Source of the DNA: Novosphingobium sediminicola
Lineage (GTDB): Bacteria > Pseudomonadota > Alphaproteobacteria > Sphingomonadales > Sphingomonadaceae
Direction: 5' to 3'
Assembly (NCBI RefSeq): GCF_014196525.1
Contig: NZ_JACIDX010000011.1
Location: 124,001 to 188,000, forward strand
Length of the DNA stretch: 64,000 bases
Positions 9,052-17,558 of this stretch are shown here, piece by piece (within the stretch, counting starts at the first letter, position 1; every line of letters starts with the position of its first letter). The position numbers and the translations under genes were made by a program. The notes under the pieces are model-generated. The model searched no databases, was not told the DNA's origin, and was given only the letters and a program-made list of their open reading frames with translations.

Positions 9052-9089
9052 GATAAAACAGGCGTTGTACAGATAAAACATCTGTTGTA
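9052..9089. promoter_or_regulatory. Tandem operator candidate between TetR and P450 genes
   Basis: GATAAAACAnnnGTTGTA occurs at 9052-9069 and again at 9072-9089, exactly 20 bp (about two helical turns) apart. Each copy contains AAC-N4-GTT dyad symmetry. The stretch is AT-rich in a GC-rich setting and lies between divergent starts (9033 and 9151). Confidence 0.75.
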
Positions 9090-9150
9090 TCTAGCACTCA
9101 GGTGCAGGATTCTATAGCCTGTCCAAAGAACAGAACACTGGAGGATTGCC

Positions 9151-10371
9151 ATGGCGAGTCAGCCTAAGGTTCCCGATCACGTCCCCGCGCACTGCGTGGG
9201 GGCCTTCAACCTGTACAAATCGCCCGAAATGCGCCCCACCCCCTTTGGCGACCCCTTTGCCGCGGTGGCCAAATTGCTCGATGGGCCTGCGGTGTTCTAC
9301 GCCCCCGAAACCACCCGCGACGGTCAAGGCGCATGGATCGTCACCACCGCCGAAGAACAGCGCAATGTCCTTCAGGACGGCGCGAGCTATTCCTCCTATC
9401 GCCGCATCTTCTCCTCGGCCATCGGCGAGGACTGGCCGGTAATCCCGCTCGAACTCGACCCGCCCGAACATGGCAAATATCGCTCGATGCTCAACCCGCT
9501 GCTCTCGCCAAAGCGGGTGGCGGCGCTCGAACCCTTCGTCACGGCCAAGGCGGTCGAACTGATCGAGGGGCTGAAGGCGCGCGGCACATCGGCCGAGGTG
9601 ATGACCGAATTCGCCTTCCCGCTGGCGGTCAGCGTGTTCCTCGCCTTCCTTGGCATTCCCGATGACCGGTTGATGGAATTTGTCGGCTGGGCCAATGAAC
9701 TGCTGCATATGGGGCCTGCCGAACGCACGGCGGCAGCGCATAAGGTGCTGAATTTCCTTGAAGGCATGATCGCCCAGCGCAAGGAAGAACCGGCCGACGA
9801 TTTCATGACCTTTCTGGTGCAGGCACAGGTCGAAGGCCGCCCCCTGACCGATCAGGAAATCCGCTCGATTGCCGTGCTGCTCTTCATCGGCGGGCTGGAT
9901 ACAGTGGCCACCGCCATCGGCCTCGACCTCTATTTCCTCGCCCGCAACCCCGATCGCCAACAGGAATTGCGCGACAATCCCGCGATTCTGCCCAGCGCTG
10001 TCGAGGAAATGCTGCGCGCCTTCCCCAGCGTCACCCCGATCCGCACCGCCACGCGCGACATGGATCTGGGCGGATGCCCAATCAAAAAGGGCGATCTGGT
10101 CTCCTGCCCCTCAATGGCCTCCAGCCGCGATCCGGCCGAATTTCCCGATCCCAACACCATCGATTTCAACCGCGAGGACAATCGCCACACCGCCTTCTCC
10201 TATGGCCCGCACCGCTGCCTTGGCTCGCATCTGGCCCGGCGCGAGATCATCATCGCGCTCAATGAATGGTTCGCCCGCATCCCGCCTTTCCGCATCAAGG
10301 AAGGCACAGCCCCCGTCACCTTCGGCGGCTTTGTCTTTGGCGTGGAAAATCTGGTGATCGACTGGAGTTAA
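9151..10371 (+). CDS. Cytochrome P450 (CYP101-like, class I)
   Basis: 406 residues, soluble bacterial P450. K-helix E-M-L-R (Glu286-Arg289), I-helix G-G-L-D-T (Asp250, Thr251) for oxygen activation, and heme loop F-S-Y-G-P-H-R-C-L-G with the proximal ligand Cys356. The segment D-P-P-E-H-G-K-Y-R supplies the C-helix H-x-x-x-R. These features resemble the CYP101/CYP111 terpenoid hydroxylases common in Novosphingobium, so a terpenoid or alicyclic substrate is plausible. GGAGG at 9140-9144 precedes ATG 9151. The gene leads an operon with two ferredoxins and a flavoprotein. The TetR gene and tandem repeats upstream suggest inducible expression. Confidence 0.93.
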   Translation: MASQPKVPDHVPAHCVGAFNLYKSPEMRPTPFGDPFAAVAKLLDGPAVFYAPETTRDGQGAWIVTTAEEQRNVLQDGASYSSYRRIFSSAIGEDWPVIPLELDPPEHGKYRSMLNPLLSPKRVAALEPFVTAKAVELIEGLKARGTSAEVMTEFAFPLAVSVFLAFLGIPDDRLMEFVGWANELLHMGPAERTAAAHKVLNFLEGMIAQRKEEPADDFMTFLVQAQVEGRPLTDQEIRSIAVLLFIGGLDTVATAIGLDLYFLARNPDRQQELRDNPAILPSAVEEMLRAFPSVTPIRTATRDMDLGGCPIKKGDLVSCPSMASSRDPAEFPDPNTIDFNREDNRHTAFSYGPHRCLGSHLARREIIIALNEWFARIPPFRIKEGTAPVTFGGFVFGVENLVIDWS

Positions 10372-10376
10372 GGACG

Positions 10377-10571
10377 ATGATTATCAAGGTAGACCGCGAG
10401 AAATGCGCTGGCCATGCGCGCTGCTGGGCGCTGGCGCCGGACTTGTTCGAGCTGGATGACGAAGGCTATGTCCTGCCCGGCGACATCACCGTGCCGCCGG
10501 GACAGGAAGCGCTGGCAGGCCGCGCCACCCGCGCCTGCCCCGAGCGGGCGCTGAGCATCGGAGAGGATTGA
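10377..10571 (+). CDS. Small [3Fe-4S]-type ferredoxin
   Basis: 64 residues. Ligand pattern C10-A-G-H13-A-R-C16 ... C54-P. The His in place of the second Cys is the hallmark of P450-associated single-cluster [3Fe-4S] ferredoxins of actinobacteria and sphingomonads. Expected role: electron donor to the upstream P450. AAGGA at 10370-10374 precedes ATG 10377, 5 nt after the P450 stop. The stop overlaps the next start (TGATG), so the two ferredoxins are translationally coupled. Confidence 0.92.
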   Translation: MIIKVDREKCAGHARCWALAPDLFELDDEGYVLPGDITVPPGQEALAGRATRACPERALSIGED

Positions 10572-10894
10572 TGGCGACAATCAACTATCGCCTTGCCGAT
10601 GGCACCGATCAGGTGGTCGATGTGCCACAGGGCTGGAGCCTGATGGAGGGCGCGGTCAAGAACGGGTTGCGCGGCATTCTGGCCGATTGCGGCGGGGCTT
10701 GCTCTTGCGCCACCTGTCAGGTGGTGATCCCCGATGACTGGATCGCCCGCCTGACGCCTGCCAGCGAGGAGGAGGAGGCGATGATGGAATTTGCCGCCGA
10801 TCCGCAGGCGGGCAGCCGCCTCTCGTGCCAGATCCCCGTGACCGAGGCGATGGATGGGATGGTCGTGCAACTGCCCAAAACCCAACTGATCTGA
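10571..10894 (+). CDS. [2Fe-2S] ferredoxin, putidaredoxin/adrenodoxin type
   Basis: 107 residues with C40-x5-C46-x2-C49 and C86, nearly the same spacing and numbering as putidaredoxin. One extra Cys (44) lies inside the loop. Family role: one-electron carrier between a flavoprotein reductase and a P450. Having it directly behind a [3Fe-4S] ferredoxin is unusual, because one carrier is normally enough. Either the two serve different reductases, or one serves another oxygenase in the cell. Confidence 0.93.
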   Translation: MATINYRLADGTDQVVDVPQGWSLMEGAVKNGLRGILADCGGACSCATCQVVIPDDWIARLTPASEEEEAMMEFAADPQAGSRLSCQIPVTEAMDGMVVQLPKTQLI

Positions 10895-10935
10895 GCCAAC
10901 CCGCGCCATAAGCGGGACGCAAGGGAGAGACACTC

Positions 10936-12891
10936 ATGAAACTGCTGCAACCGATCCGCCTCGGGCGGGTCGAGGTGAAGAATCGCGTCGTGCAGACGGC
11001 CCATTCGGCCTTTGTGGATTTCTGGCAGAAGGGCAATGATGGTGCGCGCTACATCGCCTATGTCGAGCGGCGAGCGCGCGGGGGCTGTGGCTTGCTGATC
11101 CTGACGGCGATGCATGTCCATGCCTCCAGCCAGAAAGAGATGCATTTCGTCTATGACGCGGAGGATATGGCGCCCAAATATCGCCAATTGGCGGATCGCG
11201 CCCATGCCCATGGCGCGCGGCTGGTGCAGCAATTGTTCCACTATGGTGCCACCGGCAAATCCGAGGCGCGCGATGATATGCACCCGCTCTGGGGCATGTC
11301 GGCGCTTACCTCGTCGCTGGGCGAAACCGCCCATGCGATGAGCGAGGCCGAGATCGAGGAGATCATCGAGAGCTTTGCGGCGGCGGCGCGCGTGGCCTGC
11401 GAGAATGGCATCGACGGCGTCGAACTGCATGGCACGCATGGCTATCTGATCCAGCAGAGTTTCAGCCCATGGGGCAACCAGCGCACTGACCGCTGGGGAG
11501 CGCCGCTGGCTTTCCTGACCGCTGTGATCCACCGCGTGCGCGCGGCCATCGGGCCGGACAAGATCCTTGGCCTGCGCATCTCCGCCGATGATTTCCTGTC
11601 GGGCGCGGGCGGTCTGGGGCCGGAGGGTTTGCGCGAGATTGCGGCGGGCGCGGTGGATACCGGGATGCTCGACTATCTCAACCATTCCGAAGGCGCAGGC
11701 GGCGCGCATTATGTCCGCGCCATCGGCAGCTATCGGTACAAAATGGGCGAATGGCTGCCCTATACGCGGGGGTTGAAAGAGGCCATCGGCGGCGCGATCC
11801 CCGTGATCGGCGTGGGCAAAATCCCCACCCATGACCTTGCCGAACAGGCGCTGGAGGCGGGCGATTGCGATCTGGTCGGCATGACCCGCGCCCAGATTTC
11901 CGACCCCGACATGGTGGCCAAATTGATGAGCGGACAGGCCAACCGCATCCGCCTGTGCACCGGGGCCAATCAGGGCTGTATCGACCGCACCGGCCTTTAC
12001 CCCATCACCTGCATCCACAATCCCGAAGTGGGCGAGGAGGAACGCTTTGCCGCGCTCGACGCCGCGCCGGTGGAGCATAAAAAGGTGCTGGTCGTGGGCG
12101 GCGGCCCGGCGGGGATTAAGGCCGCAGAGGTGGCCGCGAGGCGTGGTCATCAGGTCACGCTGGTCGAACAGGGCGCGCGCCTTGGCGGGCGTTTCGCGGC
12201 GGTGGAAAAGTTGGGCGATGCCAGCAACCTGCTCTCGGCGGTAGCTTGGGTGGAAAGCGAGTTGAGCCTGCTTAAGGTGGACATCAGGATGCAGACCGTG
12301 GCCGATACGGCGCTGGTCGATGCTCTGGCCCCCGATGCGGTGATTCTGGCCACGGGCGCCGCGCCCTCGACCACGCTCAAGACCATCAGCGACGGCTCGA
12401 TCCCGGTGATTTCCAGTGATGAGGGGGCGGAAGGGACGTTTGAGGGCGAGAAGCTGGATATGCGCGGGTTGCGCGTGCTGTTCGTCGATATTCGCGCCAA
12501 TTATGAAACCGCGCTTTCCATCGAAGCCATCGCCCGGCGCGGGGCCAAGGTCACGGTGGTCACGCCCTATATGTCCTATGGCGTCAACGTGGGCTTCACC
12601 CATCTGATCGACTATCTCAAAAGCTTCCCCACGCTGGGCGTCGAACTGGTGGCGCAATCCCTGCTGGCGCGGGTCGAAGATGGCGAGGCGGTGATCCGCC
12701 ATGCTTTCTCCGGCGCGGAAAGGCGCGAAGCATTCGACCTGATCGTCGCGGGCGTGGCGCCATCGCCCCGAACCGGGCTGATCGAGGCATTGGGCGGGCG
12801 ATACAAGGTGATGAGCGCGGGCGACATGGTGGCCCCGCGATCCGCGCTGGAGGCGTTTCGCGAGGGGGATCGCTGCGGGAGGACGATTTAA
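10936..12891 (+). CDS. OYE / 2,4-dienoyl-CoA reductase / trimethylamine-dehydrogenase-like flavoprotein with incomplete Fe-S motif
   Basis: 651 residues. Residues 1-330 form the FMN-binding OYE barrel (R-x-V-x-x-A-H-S start, L-H-G-T-H-G-Y-L-I-Q-Q-S-F-S-P, Q-R-T-D-x-W-G). Residues about 380-650 form a FAD/NAD(P) domain with V-V-G-G-G-P-A-G-I-K-A-A-E-V-A. Between them the cluster motif is Cys341-x2-Ala344-x3-Cys348-x10-Cys359, so the second cysteine of the usual C-x2-C-x3-C-x11-C is alanine. The family reduces enoyl-type C=C bonds or oxidises amines. Here it follows the ferredoxins by 41 nt with a good Shine-Dalgarno (GGGAGAG). It could reduce a P450 product or feed electrons to the chain. I cannot tell which. 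Confidence 0.88.
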   Translation: MKLLQPIRLGRVEVKNRVVQTAHSAFVDFWQKGNDGARYIAYVERRARGGCGLLILTAMHVHASSQKEMHFVYDAEDMAPKYRQLADRAHAHGARLVQQLFHYGATGKSEARDDMHPLWGMSALTSSLGETAHAMSEAEIEEIIESFAAAARVACENGIDGVELHGTHGYLIQQSFSPWGNQRTDRWGAPLAFLTAVIHRVRAAIGPDKILGLRISADDFLSGAGGLGPEGLREIAAGAVDTGMLDYLNHSEGAGGAHYVRAIGSYRYKMGEWLPYTRGLKEAIGGAIPVIGVGKIPTHDLAEQALEAGDCDLVGMTRAQISDPDMVAKLMSGQANRIRLCTGANQGCIDRTGLYPITCIHNPEVGEEERFAALDAAPVEHKKVLVVGGGPAGIKAAEVAARRGHQVTLVEQGARLGGRFAAVEKLGDASNLLSAVAWVESELSLLKVDIRMQTVADTALVDALAPDAVILATGAAPSTTLKTISDGSIPVISSDEGAEGTFEGEKLDMRGLRVLFVDIRANYETALSIEAIARRGAKVTVVTPYMSYGVNVGFTHLIDYLKSFPTLGVELVAQSLLARVEDGEAVIRHAFSGAERREAFDLIVAGVAPSPRTGLIEALGGRYKVMSAGDMVAPRSALEAFREGDRCGRTI

Positions 12892-12905
12892 GTCAATCGA
12901 CTTAA
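12888..12905 (+). other. 7-bp inverted repeat across the OYE stop codon
   Basis: TTAAGTC (12888-12894), 4-nt loop, GACTTAA (12899-12905), followed by an AT-rich tract. It may be a weak terminator or an operator for the sulfatase gene. Confidence 0.5.
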
Positions 12906-12941
12906 TTTATATTGACGTGCAGATTTTAACCGGCATATTCG

Positions 12942-12977
12942 CTCCCGAAACCGGCGCATCAGACCCCGGTTCGGGAG
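12942..12977 (+). promoter_or_regulatory. Leader hairpin that pairs the sulfatase Shine-Dalgarno
   Basis: CTCCCGAAACCGG (12942-12954) can pair with CCGGTTCGGGAG (12966-12977), leaving one bulged A and an 11-nt loop. The 3' arm contains the GGGAG ribosome-binding site for ATG 12985, so folding would mask initiation. Confidence 0.6.
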
Positions 12978-12984
12978 AATGCCG

Positions 12985-15264
12985 ATGCGCTTGCTACGCC
13001 TGAAATCCGCCCTGCTGGCCGTGTCGGCCCTGCTGCCCGCTGCCGCTCTGGCGCAAACCGGGATCTCGGCGGCGGAATCCTCAGCCCCCGTCTGGCCGCA
13101 ACCGGTCCGCGCAGCCAAATCCGCGCCCAACATCCTGCTGATCATGACCGATGACGTCGGCTTTGGCGCCTCGTCCGCCTTTGGCGGGCCGATCCCCACC
13201 GCCACGTTCGACGCCTTAGCGCGCGAAGGGCTGCGCTATAACCGCTTTCACACCACCGCCATCTGCTCGCCCACGCGCGCCTCGCTGCTGACCGGGCGCA
13301 ATCCGCAGGCGGTCGGCATGGGCTATGTCGCCAATTGGGCCACCGGCTATGAAGGCTATAACAGCGCCATTCCCAAGAGCGCCGCCGCCCTGCCCGCGCT
13401 GCTGCGCGCCGGGGGCTATTCCACCGCGATGTTCGGCAAATCGCATATCACCCCCGAATGGGAAATGAGCGCCTCCGGCCCCTTCGACCGCTGGCCCACG
13501 GGGCTGGGGTTTGACTATTTCTACGGCTTTCTGGGCGCGGATTCCTCCGCTTTTGAACCCTCGCTGGTGGAAAACACTCGCCCCGCCCATCCCGATGTCA
13601 ACCGCCCAGGATACCATCTGGAAAGCGATCTGGCCGATCACGCTATCGCCTGGATCGCCGAACAAAAGGCCAATACGCCCGACCGCCCCTTCTTCGCCTA
13701 TTACGCCACCGGCGCGGCCCATGCACCCAACCATGCGCCCGCCGCTTGGCTGGCCAAATTCAAGGGCCGGTTTGATAAGGGCTGGGACGCGCTGCGCGAT
13801 GAGATCTTCGCGCGCGAAAAGGCGCTGGGCACCATTCCCGCCGACACGCAGGCCCCGCCCCGCCCCGCGACCTTGCCTGCTTGGGACAGCCTGAAGCCCG
13901 ATCAGCAGCGCCTCTATGCCCGCTATATGGAGGCCTATGCCGCATCGCTCGCCTATGCCGACGATCAGGTGGGCCGCGTGATCCAGAGCCTGAAAGACAA
14001 TGGCACCTATGACAACACGCTGATCATCTATATTCAGGGCGACAATGGCGCCAGCGCCGAGGGCAGTTTCGACGGCAAACTATACGAACAATCGCCCTTG
14101 TCCGGGGTGAAGGAGGATCTGGCCCGCTCCATCGCGCATATTGGCGATATTGGCGGGCGCAACGCCTATAATCTCTATCCCGGCGGCTGGGGCTGGGCGC
14201 TCAATGCGCCGTTTCAGTGGTCAAAGCGCTATGGCTCGCATTTCGGCGGCCTGCGCAACGGGATGGTCGTGGCATGGCCGCATCATATTGCCGATGCGGG
14301 TGCGATCCGCTCGCAATTCCTGCATGTCAGCGACATCATGCCCACGCTGCTGGACGTGGCCGGGATCGTCGCGCCCGACGTGTTCAACGGCGTGCCGCAA
14401 CAATCGATCACCGGCATCAGCGCGCGCTACACTCTGGACCAGCCCGCCGCCCCTTCGCGCCGCACCACGCAGGTCTTTGCCATGGCGGAGAACCTGAGCC
14501 TCTATAAGGACGGCTGGGTCGCCGCAACCAAGCCGATGGTGACGCCTTGGGAGCGCACGCCCCCACCCCGCGTCGCGGTCGAAAACCGGCAATGGGAACT
14601 CTACAATATCGACAAGGATTTCAGCGAGGCCCATGATCTTGCCTCTGCCGAACCGGCGCGGCTGGAGCGGATGAAGGCGACATTCTGGGCCGAGGCCGCC
14701 AAGGCCAAGATCCTGCCGATCCACAGCCCCGATGGCGGGCAAAAGGGCAGGCCCGACCCCAGCGCGGGCCGCACCAGTTTCACCTATACGATGCCGATCA
14801 CCGACATTGCCGAAAGCGCCGCCCCGCCCACGGTCGGCCATTCCTTCACCATCAGCGCGGAGCTGACTACCGGGAATGGCGTGATTGCAGCCCAAGGCGG
14901 GCGCTTTGGCGGATACAGCTTCTATCTCGACCATGGCCGCCCGGTGTTTGCCTATAATCTGACCCCGGCCAATATGACCCGCATCGCCGCCACCAAGACC
15001 ATCGGCGCAGGCGCGCATCGGCTGGAAATGCGTTTTACCCTCGACAAGGAAGCGGCGACCAGCGGCGGCAATGTCACGCTGCTCCTCGATGGCGCGCCGG
15101 TGGGCGGCGGGCGCATCCCCCGCACCTTCGCACAGGTCATCTCGCATACCGAAGGTTTCGACATAGGACAGGACACGATCTCGCCGGTCGATCCGTCCTA
15201 TAGTGTGGCCAGCAGCCGCTTTACCGGCACCCTGCGCGCGGTGACGGTGAAGATCGGGGGTTAG
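12985..15264 (+). CDS. Arylsulfatase (type I, formylglycine), exported
   Basis: 759 residues. The signal peptide runs L-L-R-L-K-S-A-L-L-A-V then A-A-A-L-A-Q. The sulfatase core begins N-I-L-L-I-M-T-D-D-V-G-F-G (metal-binding Asp pair). It carries the modification motif C-S-P-T-R with Cys94 as the formylglycine precursor, followed by G-R-N-P-Q. The family hydrolyses sulfate esters in the periplasm. The C-terminal 150 residues look like a beta-sandwich (concanavalin-like). I chose ATG 12985 because GGGAG (12973-12977) is 7 nt away, whereas ATG 12979 is too close. Its end overlaps the convergent TetR gene by 4 nt. Substrate unknown; sulfated steroid or glycan are both plausible. Confidence 0.9.
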   Translation: MRLLRLKSALLAVSALLPAAALAQTGISAAESSAPVWPQPVRAAKSAPNILLIMTDDVGFGASSAFGGPIPTATFDALAREGLRYNRFHTTAICSPTRASLLTGRNPQAVGMGYVANWATGYEGYNSAIPKSAAALPALLRAGGYSTAMFGKSHITPEWEMSASGPFDRWPTGLGFDYFYGFLGADSSAFEPSLVENTRPAHPDVNRPGYHLESDLADHAIAWIAEQKANTPDRPFFAYYATGAAHAPNHAPAAWLAKFKGRFDKGWDALRDEIFAREKALGTIPADTQAPPRPATLPAWDSLKPDQQRLYARYMEAYAASLAYADDQVGRVIQSLKDNGTYDNTLIIYIQGDNGASAEGSFDGKLYEQSPLSGVKEDLARSIAHIGDIGGRNAYNLYPGGWGWALNAPFQWSKRYGSHFGGLRNGMVVAWPHHIADAGAIRSQFLHVSDIMPTLLDVAGIVAPDVFNGVPQQSITGISARYTLDQPAAPSRRTTQVFAMAENLSLYKDGWVAATKPMVTPWERTPPPRVAVENRQWELYNIDKDFSEAHDLASAEPARLERMKATFWAEAAKAKILPIHSPDGGQKGRPDPSAGRTSFTYTMPITDIAESAAPPTVGHSFTISAELTTGNGVIAAQGGRFGGYSFYLDHGRPVFAYNLTPANMTRIAATKTIGAGAHRLEMRFTLDKEAATSGGNVTLLLDGAPVGGGRIPRTFAQVISHTEGFDIGQDTISPVDPSYSVASSRFTGTLRAVTVKIGG

Positions 15265-15929
15265 AGCGCCAGCATATCGGCAAACAGCAAAGGCGCACGC
15301 CCTGTGGCCCCCTGACACAGGGCGGCATGGGCGCTGCGCAATGCATCCTCCAGCAGGGCCGCGCCGCCCAATTGCCGATCGACATGATCGTGGCGCAGCA
15401 GCGCGTTAAGGAAAAGCATCAGAGCCAGCATACTGCGTGAGCGGATGAAAGCCGGCGACAGATCGCCCAAAGTCGCCGCGATCAATTCGACCACCCGCCT
15501 TTGCGCCGGGGCCACGCCGCCCGCCCCCACGGCGGCTTGCGGGTCGGGCGCGCGCCAGTGGCGCATCACATAATGCACCAGAAACCCGGCATAGGGATGG
15601 CTGCCATCCTCACCTTTGAGCGCCAGATGCGGCAGGCACAGGATTTGCAGCAAGGTCAGCGAGTCGCCCAGCAGCCCCTCCGCCCCGGCCCGCGCCAACA
15701 TCGCCTCGCGCATCGTCTCCATATCGCCCACGCGGCAGACATGGATCGCCGCCATCACCCCCTCACGCGATCCGAAGTGATATTGCACGGCATTGTTGTT
15801 GCGCGATCCGGCCGCCTGCGCAATCTCGCGCAGCGACACGCCCTCGCATCCGCGCTGGGCGAACAGGCGCTCGGCGGTCAGCAGCAGGTGGCGTTTGGCC
15901 GCATTGAATGGTGGGGCGGGGTCGGCCAT
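15261..15929 (-). CDS. TetR-family transcriptional regulator, divergent from aldehyde dehydrogenase
   Basis: 222 residues. The helix-turn-helix reads V-S-L-R-E-I-A-Q-A-A-G-S-R-N-N-N-A-V-Q-Y, then H-F-G-S-R-E. The recognition-helix pattern (N-N/H-x-A-V-x-Y-H-F-G-S) is closely matched by the regulator at 44466-45182, so the two may bind related operators. The C-terminal domain is all-helical. GAGGA lies just upstream of ATG 15929. It is divergent from the aldehyde dehydrogenase with a 131-bp spacer and is its likely regulator. Confidence 0.88.
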   Translation of the reverse strand: MADPAPPFNAAKRHLLLTAERLFAQRGCEGVSLREIAQAAGSRNNNAVQYHFGSREGVMAAIHVCRVGDMETMREAMLARAGAEGLLGDSLTLLQILCLPHLALKGEDGSHPYAGFLVHYVMRHWRAPDPQAAVGAGGVAPAQRRVVELIAATLGDLSPAFIRSRSMLALMLFLNALLRHDHVDRQLGGAALLEDALRSAHAALCQGATGRAPLLFADMLAL

Positions 15930-16009
15930 GGTTCCTCTCTTTTCCTATCCCGCCATGCCATAGGGCGCGGCAGGGCGCAAACCGCCTACCACGTTTTATT
16001 ATTGACCTC

Positions 16010-16026
16010 ATGTGCAGAAATGTGCC
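16010..16026. promoter_or_regulatory. Operator-like repeat upstream of aldehyde dehydrogenase
   Basis: ATGTGC at 16010-16015 and 16020-16025 repeat with a 10-bp period. Read another way, TGCAG-N4-GTGCC (16013-16026) is a degenerate version of the TGCAC-N4-GTRCA element found at 22932, 23827 and 32840. Confidence 0.45.
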
Positions 16027-16060
16027 TATGATCCGCAAAAGATCCAAGAGGATGCCAGAC

Positions 16061-17554
16061 ATGACCGACTATAGCAGCATCAGCGCTTTCCGCCCCGCGT
16101 GGCTGGGCGATGGACGCAAAAAACTGCTGATCAATGGCGAGGCGGTAGACGCGCTTTCGGGCGAGACGTTCAACAGCATCAGCGCCTCTACCGGCGAGTT
16201 GGTGGCGCAATTGGCGCTGGCCGGAGGGGACGATGTGGACCGCGCGGTCAAAGCCGCCAGAGCCGCCTTTGAAGGTCCATGGAGCCGCTTCAAACCGGCC
16301 GAAAGGCAGACGGTGATCCTCAAGCTGGCCGAACTGGTCGATGCCGAATGCGATGATCTGGCCATGCTCGATACGCTGGAGATGGGCCGCCCGATCACCG
16401 CATCGCGCGGGCTGCGCGGGATGTTGAAACGTTCGCTGCACCATTTCGCGGGGGCGGCCACGGCGATCTATGGCCAGACTATGGGCAATTCCTTCCCGGT
16501 CGACCTGCTCTCCTATACGTTGCGCGAACCCATCGGCGTGGTGGGCGCGATCATCCCGTGGAACGGGCCGCTTTTCAGCGCGGCTTGGAAGATCGGGCCG
16601 GTGCTGGCCACGGGCTGCACCATCGTGCTGAAGCCTGCCGAGGATGCGGGCCTGTCCGCCCTGCGCTTTGCCGAACTCTGCCATGAGGCGGGCGTACCGC
16701 CGGGCGTGGTCAATGTGGTGACGGGCGCGGGGGCCACCGGGGCCGCGCTTTCGGCCCATCCCGATGTGGACAAGGTGGCCTTTACCGGATCAGGCCCCAC
16801 CGGCGCACGGATCGTCGAAGCTTCGGCGCGGACGTTCAAAAAGGTGACGATGGAACTGGGCGGCAAATCGCCCAATATCATCTTTGCCGACGCCAATCTG
16901 GACGCGGCCATCCCTGCCTCGGCCATGGGCGTGTTCAACAACAGCGGACAGGTCTGCGCGGCGGGCACGCGCATCTATGTCGAGCGCCCGGTCTATGAGG
17001 AATTCGTCGGCCGCTTTGCCGCCTTCGCCGATGGGCTGAAGGTCGGCCTCAGCCTCGATCCGGCCACGCAGATCGGCCCCATCGTGTCGGGCAAGCAATT
17101 CGATCGCGTCTCCGATTATCTTGCGTTGGGCGCGCAGCAGGGCGCAAGGCTGATTACCGGCGGCGGGCGCGTGACGGCGGGCGGGCTGGACAAGGGCTAT
17201 TGGGTGGCCCCCACGGTTTTTGCCGATGTGCGCGACGATATGCGGATTGCCTGCGAGGAAATCTTCGGCCCCGTCGCCTCGATCATGCCCTTTGACACGT
17301 TTGACGAGGTGATAGCGCGGGCCAATGCCACCCGTTTCGGCCTTGCGGGCGGGGTGTGGACCAAGGACATCGACAAGGCCATGTCGGCGGTCAAACGCAT
17401 CCGCGCCGGGTCGGTCTGGGTCAATCACTATTTCGCCATGGACCCGGCGGTGCCTTTTGGCGGCTATAAAATGAGCGGATTTGGCCGCGAGGGCGGCCAT
17501 GAGCATATTGACGCCTATCTGCAAACCAAGGGCGTCTGGATCAAGACGAACTGA
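16061..17554 (+). CDS. NAD(P)-dependent aldehyde dehydrogenase (betaine/phenylacetaldehyde dehydrogenase type)
   Basis: 497 residues of the ALDH superfamily. Catalytic Glu265 sits in M-E-L-G-G-K-S-P-N, and the catalytic nucleophile Cys299 in G-Q-V-C-A-A-G-T-R. The cofactor-binding region shows I-P-W-N-G-P and F-T-G-S-G-P-T-G. It oxidises an aldehyde to the acid, for example the product of P450 or PQQ alcohol oxidation. ATG 16061 has AAGAGG (16046-16051) 9 nt upstream. The upstream ATG at 16052 abuts the Shine-Dalgarno. Its end is 4 nt from the convergent lyase gene. Confidence 0.93.
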   Translation: MTDYSSISAFRPAWLGDGRKKLLINGEAVDALSGETFNSISASTGELVAQLALAGGDDVDRAVKAARAAFEGPWSRFKPAERQTVILKLAELVDAECDDLAMLDTLEMGRPITASRGLRGMLKRSLHHFAGAATAIYGQTMGNSFPVDLLSYTLREPIGVVGAIIPWNGPLFSAAWKIGPVLATGCTIVLKPAEDAGLSALRFAELCHEAGVPPGVVNVVTGAGATGAALSAHPDVDKVAFTGSGPTGARIVEASARTFKKVTMELGGKSPNIIFADANLDAAIPASAMGVFNNSGQVCAAGTRIYVERPVYEEFVGRFAAFADGLKVGLSLDPATQIGPIVSGKQFDRVSDYLALGAQQGARLITGGGRVTAGGLDKGYWVAPTVFADVRDDMRIACEEIFGPVASIMPFDTFDEVIARANATRFGLAGGVWTKDIDKAMSAVKRIRAGSVWVNHYFAMDPAVPFGGYKMSGFGREGGHEHIDAYLQTKGVWIKTN

Positions 17555-17558
17555 TCCA

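Noticed and set aside
10717-12702. 661-codon antisense frame opposite the OYE-like gene
   Set aside because: No recognisable domain; opposite strand encodes clear FMN and FAD motifs.
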